Source of the DNA: Gnetum montanum
Lineage: Eukaryota > Streptophyta > Gnetopsida > Gnetales > Gnetaceae
NCBI GenBank assembly: GCA_015680685.1
Contig: MNCI01011084.1
Location: 289,355 to 353,354, forward strand
Direction of reading: 5' to 3'
DNA length: 64,000 nucleotides
In this document: one piece after another, positions 55,613-64,000 of the stretch
Layout: each line of letters begins with the position of its first letter
How positions within the stretch are numbered: the first letter of the stretch is position 1
Program-made: the position numbers and the translations under genes
The notes under the pieces: generated by a model
Told to the model about the DNA's origin: nothing
Seen by the model: only the letters and a program-made list of their open reading frames with translations
Database searches by the model: none

Positions 55613-57194
55613 CCATTTCTTCTTTTGATTAACTATTTCCAATAATAGTCATGGGGGTGTTTAGTTGGATGCTTAGGCACTAAACCTTTTCTTTTCTTAC
55701 TGCTTTTTTACATTCTTTAATATCTTTTCTATTATTTTATATTTTTCTCATTTCTTAATCATTTTCTATTCTTGGATATCTTTTAAATTCTTTCTACATT
55801 TTTCTGTTCTTATCATTTTTATATAATTTTTTATCATCTTTTTGTACATATTTTTGTTGATTTTTCTAATACAGTGCAAGGAATAAAACAAGATGTAGTC
55901 CCAATATTGTGAATATTACCTTATATTATCAAATTATTGGAAGATTGATTGAATCTATAGTGAGACTACATCATCCATCCACTCATTTCCAATAATAAGA
56001 GGTTCTTACCATGGCCATAACAATATTCTTTTTACATTAAAACTAAAATAAACTTGTGATCATTTTGCCTAGATAGAAAAGTTAAGAACCAAGTGAAAAT
56101 GGAGAGGGTGTGACATTAAGGGGATTTGTGGATTCTCTAAGGCTACTACTATAAGTTCTATCTTGTTGTCAAGCTTGTGTTGTTTACTTGAGTTCTAACA
56201 AAAAATTGAAGTATGTATGCAATAAGTGCTACCTTACCATGTCACTAGAAAGACATGTTACCCATGCCTAAAGGTAGTCCTCTAGTATGGTTGACATAGT
56301 AAAAACATAATAAATGCATAGAATAAAAATTTCTAGGCATCTCACTGAAAAGACATGTTATCAATGCTTGAAGGTAGGTGGTTGCTCATAAATCTGAAAA
56401 AATAAAGTGTGCTATTAAGAAACTACTTCTTTGAACTTCATTTCCAAGTATTAATACTTCTTGCAGCAGTGATGGTCTTGTGGTTGTTAGTTTTGGGATG
56501 ATGCAATGCGATGTTATTGGCAAGTGGTATGGACTTGGCTTGAATCTTGGACAAAATGGCTAATGATTACTCTAACCATATATTGCATACAGAATTCATT
56601 ATGCCTATGGTAAGAAATCTCATGTTCAAATTTCTATAATCTTTTCTACTCCCATTCCATCTCACTATTATATATAATCATAATTCAATGGTTTTGAATA
56701 ATATAGCATTATTTTCTCATTCAGGTGATACTAACATGTGTGTTTTGCAAGATAGGTATGTTTTAGATTCAACTCCTTGAGTACCTATGGACACTTATAG
56801 GTGTGGCTATACAAGGCCACTAAGGGCTGAAGCTTGCTTTGGGAAGGATCCACTTCTATAACTCTTGTGCTTCATACATGATGATCAATGCCACATCATC
56901 TTTTGCCTCCAAGATACTTAAACCATCAATTTTCACTTGTTTATATTTTCACATCTGATCATAATTTGGGCAATTTCTATTACCATCTCTTATATATCTC
57001 ATTGAATTTCTTTGCCAAAGATTCCTTCTTCATGATCTTTTATCACCAAATTTTTATATTTTGAGAATCATTTATGATCAACATCACTTTAGACCACCTC
57101 TAAATTTTTCAAACTATTCATTTGACTTAATTTTTCATCAAAAATTTCTCACAAATCAAAATTTTTCAACAGTGACGTTGCAACTATGATGTAT
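55613..57194 (+). other. Post-pol spacer of element C
   Basis: Non-coding. T-rich tract at 55,690-55,870, then blocks shared with A and F: a gtgtgacattaaggggatttg phrase near 56,110, repeated 'gacatgttacccatgcctaaaggtag' phrases (56,254 and 56,348), and ggcaagtggtatggacttgg near 56,518. A tagtcatgggggtg near 55,647 resembles the polypurine tract and may be an internal one. Confidence 0.65.
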
Positions 57195-57250
57195 TAGGCC
57201 CTACAATGTCATGGTTACGATGTTACATCTATGATGTCATTGTTATAAAA
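57195..57250 (+). promoter_or_regulatory. Internal U3-like promoter module of element C
   Basis: taggccctacaatgtcatgg followed by repeated gatgt/atgatg palindrome relics and a TATA-like ttataaaaa at 57,242-57,250. Same place, relative to the 3' ORF, as 38,968-39,017 in A, where the palindromes are sharper. Confidence 0.5.
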
Positions 57251-57929
57251 ATCTATATATATGTGCAAGGAGTTAGAAAATTTTTCATTATTCTCATTTC
57301 TAGCAAAGGGAGTTCATTCTATTTTTCTAACCCTCTAGCATCAAAATTTTCAAATACCATAACTCTCTCACCAAAGCTTTGATTTACATATTTCTTGAAC
57401 CTTTTGGATCATGGAGTGATCAACTTAGTCATGGAGGAGAGTGTTACATGTAGAAGAGTCAATTTGAGCTAAATTTATGTAATGTTGGAAGAGTATATTA
57501 AATGTAAGAATAATAACCATAAACTAAAATCTTGATCAAATAATAAAATAAGAGCTAATAAATTTTATCACGCCTCCTAGCTACCCATCCAAACACACCA
57601 AACACACAAGGAAAAAGAAAATAATATTTGTGAGAGGCCATAAAATTAAAGATATAGCTAATATTTTTGAATTTCTTCTAACTTTGCAATCATAGTGAAG
57701 TTATAAATAATAATAAGGATGAAAATTGGATCAAAACTAAGAGCTTGAGAAAGGGTTATAAATCGTTAAGAACCTACTTGAAGCCTTTGGGTTATCTCAA
57801 ATGAATTCTTGATGATTGTAGTTGGATCCCAAAAGATCCACACTAGAAGGACCCTCATAGCAAGGAAGTAAATGACTAAGGGGTTGAGGTAGAGGACAAG
57901 CTAGAGAAAAAACTTCATAAGTAGAGTAG

Positions 57930-59948
57930 GAGGTCTAATATTTCAGTATCGATTAGCAAACACCCACCACATAACACTCTACATAGGCTAAGGTTGAAGC
58001 ACCACTAGCTCCAAAGTAAGGACAACACCTCATGCTATCAGCAAAATGTCTCCACGTAATCGAAGAAAAATCAATTATATTTATAGTGATTGTGGAACTA
58101 AATTCTGGATCATTCACAAAGTTCGCACCTAAGAATATTTGAACATAACTCCAAGCCTCTCCTTTGTGGCCAACTCTATCATGTAATGGTGAATGGTACT
58201 TAGGAGAAGTCTATTAATTTTGAAAAAATAAACAAGATGATGCCACTGTAAAAATAGGAGTCTTCTTTTCTTATTTAGTTAAAGCCATCGCCAAGGCATT
58301 AAATATTCCTAATGTTGGGGAAAACATAGCATAGATATCCATAAGATCCGACATAGATGTAAAGAAGTTGTGGCTACAAAGAGCATATGGCAAAGAAGAT
58401 AAGAAATACAATAAATTATTTGTTGAGGAAAAGATATACTTCAAGATAGAAACTTGCCACATCTTTCCCACCAAGAGATTGAACAAATTTCCACCTATGC
58501 TATAAGAGGAAGCACCATCTTTAGGGGAAAATTCAATGAAAATCTGGCTTATGTATTATTTCTAAAAATTCAAAGAATGTTTGAAGAGAAGAAGGTAAGG
58601 AAACTCACATTGGCATTCCCTTACCTTATTAAAAGATTGTGCAAGTAAGTTAGAATTCTAGCATATACAAATAATGTCTTATGTAAAGATAATAATGCAT
58701 CATATGTTGATATGTCCAAGCTAGTGCCATCAAAGAAAGATCAGTTGGAGAAGCCAATAGGCATTGAGGAACTAGCAGGATTAACACCCATAAATAATAT
58801 TTTATTAATAGGGCAAGAGCAAGTAGGATGCAGTGGATCAACACTAGTTGGTGATAGACCTAGACCAAGTGCTCCACAAACATAATAGGACTATAGACCA
58901 TTCATGAGCCATTTGTAGTAGATTGTAGAAACCATTAGTTGAGGAACAAGGGAAGATTTTGCATTATATAGAGTAAGAGATGACTGTGAAAGGCCTACTG
59001 TATCAATAGGACTTGCTAATGGTCAACTATCTTTATAGGCAGAAGAGGATGAAGGTTGGGTACAATAGATTTTAGGGAATGATGCATCTTTTAGATTATG
59101 CTAAGACTAGGAGAAGGAGCCACAATTGTGGTGATGCAACACCAAGATGCAGTAGAAGCAGCAAAGGTGATCACAGATCACATAAAAGAATCATTTAATG
59201 TTTCCATTATGGCACCGATGGATATTGCTAGAGCTTAAGATGTTGAATTTTTAGTTGGTACATCCATGTCCCTAGCAGAACATGAAGACATCTTGAATTG
59301 ATTACTGTAGAAAAGCCAAGTTATGTAAAACCTCTTTGATATCCCTAGAAATATCACTATAGTTTAGTTAAATCTAATCTCAACAAAGGGCAAGCTGGTC
59401 ATAGCCAAAATAAGAGCCAAATATACAAAAAATGAAGTGTAAAGGTTGCAAGCTGAATTAGTAACCTTGAAAGTAGAAAGAAAAGAACTTACATAGTATG
59501 TAGTGCTAGACTAGCTAGATAAATTTAGAATTGAACAAGTAACTCAGCTCATAGCCAGAAGTATTTAGGTAGAGATGGAGAAGATAAAAGCAATATGGAA
59601 GGCATCTGTGGTAGAAGCTCAAACTTATGCACATGCCAAAGCCATAACTACCTAGGAAGGCATCTGTGGTAGAAGCTCAAACTTATGCACATGCTAAACA
59701 AGGTTGGTAGACATAGAGAAGCAAAGAAATGTTCTTGAAGAAAGTATCCATTAGTTAAAAGAACAATTTATTAGAGTTAATGAAGATATGAGTAAATTGG
59801 ATAGAGAAAATAGAATCCTATCAATGGAAGAAGTTTGCACTATCCACCAAAAATTGGCAATTAAAATTAGTGCATGGTAAAATAAGGCCAAGAAATATGA
59901 AAAGCTCAAGGAACACTTCAATAACTATGTGGGGATGTACAAGCAAAT
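57930..59948 (+). pseudogene. 3' ORF of element C, truncated by element D
   Basis: Homologous to the 3' ORF of A. Recognisable pieces: FIVIVELNSGSFTKFA near 58,085, SPLWPTL and GEWYLGEVY near 58,160-58,210, VKAIAKALNIPNVGENI near 58,275, LWLQRAYGK near 58,370, EEKIYFKIETCHIFP near 58,430. Then the linker and the coiled-coil part to 59,948, including a 58-bp tandem duplication (59,597-59,712). The LTR of D begins at 59,949, so the C-terminus is off. Stops and frameshifts throughout. Same domain call as in A. Confidence 0.75.
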
Positions 59949-60884
59949 TGATGAGATGCGATATCGCATGAGCTCCAATATCGCATCCCATGCGATATCG
60001 TGTACCCGATATCACGGTCCATCGCGAAATCTATAAATAAGAGGCAGCACTCCCTTCATTTCAAATCATAGGCTAGAAGTAGTGAAGATCTAGCGGATTG
60101 ATCACCCTAGAGATAGAAGATTTTCCATGTGCCTGCAGTAGGAGTCCCCATGTGAACGGTTCTTTATTCGAGCAACTTTGTACTTGAACGCAAGTTGTGT
60201 ACGGCAATAAAGACGAGCTTTGTGGATAAACCTTGCAGTACATGGATAGGTTTTATTTAATGTTATTTATTACCTGTTGTTAGCGCGGCATGAGTACAAC
60301 TTGGTTACGAGCATTGACGAATGTGTACGGCTAACCAAGGAATCGACTACTCATCGCGATTAGATTCTCTCACCCTTATCTCCTAGAACATGGGATGAGT
60401 ATGACTTGATTACGAGCATCTACAGATGTGTATGGCTAGTCAAGGAATCGGTTGCTCGTCACACTTAGGCTAGTTAGGTGCCTTAGTACGACCACTTCGA
60501 GCACGTGCATTACGTGTGGTGATCCCAGTAACGATTAGCGTTTGGTAGCCATAGTTGCACAGTTCAGGGTGTGTACGGTAAGTGGGAATGGATGCTGACG
60601 CTAGTTAATTTAGACTTAGGACATTAGTTAGAATTAGTTAGTTTTCTCAACCCTTTGCTCTTAGCGTAGAAGACATAAAACCAAAAAAGACCAAAAAAAT
60701 CATATACCTCGGACTTACTTAACCATACACTGTGACAACAACAAGTAAGTCTGGGAAGATAACGAACGATTAACCCCAAGTGTTCCATGGGGTGTTTAGG
60801 AATTTAGTCTGTGGAGTTTGACCGGATCGCGCGTGCTACGCTCGTTTCGCATGGTTGAGTGTAGGGGTACCTTGCCACTCATCA
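59949..60884 (+). repeat. 5' LTR of element D (936 bp, mosaic)
   Basis: Starts tgatgagatgcgatatcgca, ends ctcatca at 60,884. U3 has four GATATC-type palindromes (59,957-60,015), then TATA box ctataaataagagg near 60,031. The body has an A-type segment (acttg(g/a)ttacgagcat) twice, at about 60,299 and 60,402, followed by a B-type segment (acttcgagcacgtg, 60,491 on). This explains the extra length. Confidence 0.88.
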
Positions 60885-60904
60885 TAGGCACCATTGTTAG
60901 GGAC
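60885..60904 (+). other. Primer binding site of element D, degenerate
   Basis: taggcaccattgttagggac at the expected place right after the LTR; transitions from the tRNA-Asp-type site of B. Confidence 0.65.
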
Positions 60905-60963
60905 TAGGTGTTTGTATGCCAAATAGAACATAAGGGATATCACTCACATCGTTGTGAGCCTTA

Positions 60964-63420
60964 ATGAACCTTCGGGTTAATCAAAAGAAAACTTATATAA
61001 CGGTGAGATTAGCATCGATAAAAATGCCTTCTTCTCATAAGAGCAACTCACCACCTAAGGACCACACACGAGACAGTTGGCAAGATAAAATGCATAACCA
61101 AAATAAGCCAAGTCCTAAACAATATAGGATGACATATACTCATCTTGATGAGTATATCCCTAATTTTACTTTTGTTCTCCATCAGGACGAACAACTGCGG
61201 TGGAGAGATTTGCAAGGTAACATTGTGTTACCCCCAGATCGATCAATCTCTCGCATGCTTTTTCGTGCCTTGGTATAGATTAGCATGCAAGAGCATATCA
61301 CGGAATATGTTGCGGAAGATTTTGACATGAGGGATTATTATCCCACAGATGCCCAATGTATGAGAGACTTAAGGAAGGAGAGTTAACATACCTTTCTGAA
61401 GGGCAAGGCCCCACACGTCCTTAGCGAAATAGGAGATGAGGAACCCCTTATCAGGGGTTGTTTAGCAAAGGATGTTCCCCCTCATAACGATGGTGAGGAG
61501 GATGAGTATCAGAACCTACGATCAACGATACATATCCCTGGTTTTGATGCCTGTGAACACTAGCTATTCACGAGAGGGAACAACCACTTATGCTAAGGAT
61601 GGGCACTTGGATCGTCACAACGATTGGGGCTGTAGTAGCCGAAGAGAAGGTAGGAAACATCGTCATGGCAATGGTTTTCTTCCCATCATTCATCCTCTCC
61701 TTCCACATCTAGGCGCAGCCACCATGAGCACAAAGGTGAGGATAAAAGTAAAAAGGACAAAAAACCTCGATGGGAAAGTTGAGAGAGAGGACAAGGGCAA
61801 GGACGTAGGAAGAGTAGGGAACAATGTAGACATCACAAGCATCATGAAAGAGATGATCATGACGAGCCCCTACTCGCAACATGAAGTATGCTTGACATAA
61901 TGGAGGTAGTTAGGATTCCCACAAGGCATTTAAAAGATAGCTGGATCAAACGATTAGACATGAACGACATCCCACGGTTTGAAGGGGGATACAATGCTGA
62001 TCCGCAAAATCATTTACAGGCATTCCACGATGCCTACGCCTTGCAAAATACAGACAGTGAGTGGCAGAAACTTAATTTGTTTCCAAGGATACTCACCAAA
62101 GAAGCAGAGAGCTGGTACCAGTCCTTAGAACCGGAAACCATCAGGAGGTGGAGTACGATGCTAGAACTATTCAACGAAAAGTATCAAACGTACTCCAGAG
62201 TGTCCAACTTGCATAAGCAGATCCAAGGCTAGAAGCAAGGTACACATGAACCCTTGGATGCTGCCATGGCTTGCTATTACACATTGTTACATTGTTGCCC
62301 AGGCCATGGGTACGCTCAGCGAGATCAACTTCGCCACATCGTGGATGGGCTAAGGAATGAAACTAGAAGAACCCTTGGGACTTACGCCCAAGGGAGACTC
62401 TCACAACTTATAGCCCATGAAGTATGTAGCTTGTTGAAGCAAGTAGCAAATGAAGAAGGTGAGCTATGAAAAAAGGAAAGTGCGGAGGAGTACAACCACG
62501 ATCCCTCCCTTCGAAAGAAGGGAGTGAAATTTTGTGATGAAGAGGATGATTCACCAATCGAAGAGTTGGTGAATCGGAAAAGTTTGCCAATCCAAAAGTT
62601 AACAACCGAGGTATCGGCCAAAGTAGACCAAATGTGGGATTCCTTAGACTCAAGAATTGAAACAGTCTTGAAAATTGTAGAAGAGTCTAAGGTTGAACAA
62701 AGTAGTGACAAAGGTAAGCAAAAGCGGAGAGATTTAGGCCCTGCACATAACAAGGGTAAGGAAAAAATCATTAACTCCGATGTGGCTGAGGATTCTAATT
62801 CAGACGATGATAGTGGATTTGGGGTCTGTTACTATGAACATCCTAAGGGATGTTGTCCCATTATCTCACATCTACAGGAGTCTGGGGTGTATGCACTTAA
62901 TCCAAGACTCAACCAACGGCAAACACCCCGCAGGTTACCTTATCCACAAGGTAACCCAAGGCAATTCCACCAACCCTTAACGTATTATCCAAGTGGAACT
63001 CCACCACAGCCCATCGGACAACATCAGCAGTGGCAATACCCACAGTCATGGGGGATCCCACCGCCAACACAACAGTACCCTTACCGGTAGCCTGATCCAT
63101 ATGGTTATTATGTGCAGCAGCCGATTTCTCCAAGTGACTCTATGGGTCACTCAACCCCCAATCATCACTACCAAGTTCAGGAGTACTTCAGAAGAACTCC
63201 TTCTCCTCCGGAAGACATCTCACACTCGTTCCATCCTCCTAATCCATCCGCACCTCTTCCACCACAAGTAGTTCCCATAACACCTCCTGCTCCAACAATG
63301 CAAGGGGAGCTTCCTCCTCAACCGCAGCAACGTCATGCTGTGAGAGTTGTAAATCCAACCTACTGCTGGTTCTGACAACTGTAAAAAGAGAAGACCTTAC
63401 TTTAGAACCAAAATCCCAGA
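60964..63420 (+). pseudogene. gag of element D
   Basis: Open stretches: 60,964-61,278 (DEYIPNFTFVLH, LRWRDLQGNIVLPP), 61,888-62,232 (MNDIPRFEGGYNADPQ, HLQAFHDAYA, WYQSLEP, the retrotransposon gag domain), 62,254-62,469 (CCPGHGYAQRDQLRHIVDG) and 62,524-63,090 (acidic, then lysine-rich, then CYYEHPKGCCPI, then P/Q-rich LPYPQGNPRQFHQ). Most breaks are single TAG/TGA codons, for example IQG-stop-KQG where B has Trp. A frameshift lies between 61,540 and 61,880. The last part (63,112-63,375) is a proline-rich tail. Confidence 0.85.
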
Positions 63421-63499
63421 TAAACTCTCACCACAACAAGCGGTTGAGGCCATGTACACTCCTCCACCATCTAATACCTCGGAGCACCCTTCAGTCCAA

Positions 63500-64000
63500 T
63501 AGAGCGTAACGCATACCGTTATGTTAACGCATACCGTAACCGACTGGATCAAGGTAGGCCACCTTCCCAAGAAACTAACTAACCTTGGGAGCCCCTTAAT
63601 CTATTTGCAGATCGCCGAAAATAAACCACATAGGGCTCTTCTTAACTCAGGTTCCGGAGTCAACTTAATTTCACGAGAGATGTATCATGCCTAGAACCTG
63701 CCCCAACTTAAGAAGAGTAACATTCAACTAGAGTTGGTGGACCAGTCCATCACCATTCCCTTGGGATTGAAGGAGAACATCATTACCACTGTGTGTGGTT
63801 GGTCTTACCCAGCTGATTTTCTGGTGATCGATGTGAACAACAATGAAGGGGACTTCCCGATTATAATGGGAAGGGCATGGCTGAGTACAGTAGACGCATG
63901 CCTTAGGATCCGCGATCTTTCCTTGGAAATCTCTAAGATAAACATATGTGGAAAGATCGAGAAGAAGAAAGTTCCATGCATCGCATACAGTGATTCATCG
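63500..64000 (+). pseudogene. Protease and linker start, element D
   Basis: Near 63,640 the translation reads HRALLNSGSGVNLISREMY, the protease with catalytic Asp now Asn, then near 63,850 the linker FPIIMGRAWLSTVDA-like stretch and the start of SLEIS...CIAYSDS at the window end. Frames change between these pieces. RT and the rest lie beyond 64,000. Confidence 0.78.

Larger units (their letters stand above)
33576..59948 (+). mobile_element. Element C: autonomous-type Athila-like gypsy, host of nested insertions
   Basis: A plus-strand element whose left LTR (33,576-33,774 plus 49,062-49,713) is split by element B. Inside follow a primer site, gag, protease, RT, RNase H, integrase, spacer, internal promoter-like module and extra 3' ORF. 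The ORF is interrupted at 59,948 by element D, so the 3' LTR lies beyond the window. It is the only copy here with a complete pol domain set, but every domain has stops or lost residues. The oldest member of the nest, as the others sit inside it. Confidence 0.85.
59949..64000 (+). mobile_element. Element D: Athila-like gypsy, 3' part beyond window
   Basis: A plus-strand element inserted in the 3' ORF of C, with 5' LTR, degenerate primer site, almost complete gag and protease with linker, cut by the window end. The left flank caaat (59,944-59,948) should be its target duplication. Fewer stops than C, so probably younger. Confidence 0.88.

Overview
This is plant nuclear DNA: one intact multi-exon cellular gene (SEC23, COPII coat) in a bed of decayed and nested retrotransposons. 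The element classes (Athila-like Ty3/gypsy with tRNA-Asp-type primer sites, Ty1/copia, an L1-type LINE with a DUF4283-like ORF1) and the plant-type SEC23 point to a land plant. The heavy nesting and old, stop-ridden copies suggest a large, repeat-rich genome such as a conifer, but the species cannot be read from the sequence.

Layout. 1-9,615: minus-strand Athila-like remnants (E and F) with degenerate LTRs, cut at the left edge by the end of another LTR. 9,616-15,884: two minus-strand Ty1/copia remnants (H and G); G carries a solo gypsy LTR (13,518-14,328, perfect 5-bp target duplication). 15,902-21,571: a near full-length minus-strand LINE inserted in the G leader, flanked by a 17-bp target duplication. 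21,589-23,674: low-information flank with a 44-bp exact tandem repeat. 23,675-31,999: SEC23 on the minus strand, 13 coding exons, 770 codons, no disruption; the 5' leader and a possible TATA box follow to about 32,550. 33,576-64,000: a gypsy nest. Element C (plus) has B (minus, 33,775-49,056, target duplication CTTAG) in its left LTR; B has A (plus, 34,752-44,010, target duplication GCAGC/GTAGC) inside it; D (plus, from 59,949, running off the window) sits in the 3' ORF of C.

All the gypsy copies belong to one LTR superfamily: termini TGATGAG...CTCATCA, GATATC-centred palindromes before a TATA box, a tRNA-Asp-like primer site, a gag with an unusual Cys/His box, and pol with an FMDD reverse transcriptase box. 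After pol comes a long spacer and an extra sense-strand ORF, present in A and C, with a plant-transposon-type domain plus coiled coil. That ORF is preceded by a short module that looks like the LTR's own U3 (palindromes plus TATA box). This apparent second, internal promoter is the most interesting feature here. A has lost pol but kept gag and the 3' ORF, and B has lost reverse transcriptase, RNase H and integrase. No copy here looks able to move on its own. An assembly gap (36,186-36,809) falls in the gag of A.
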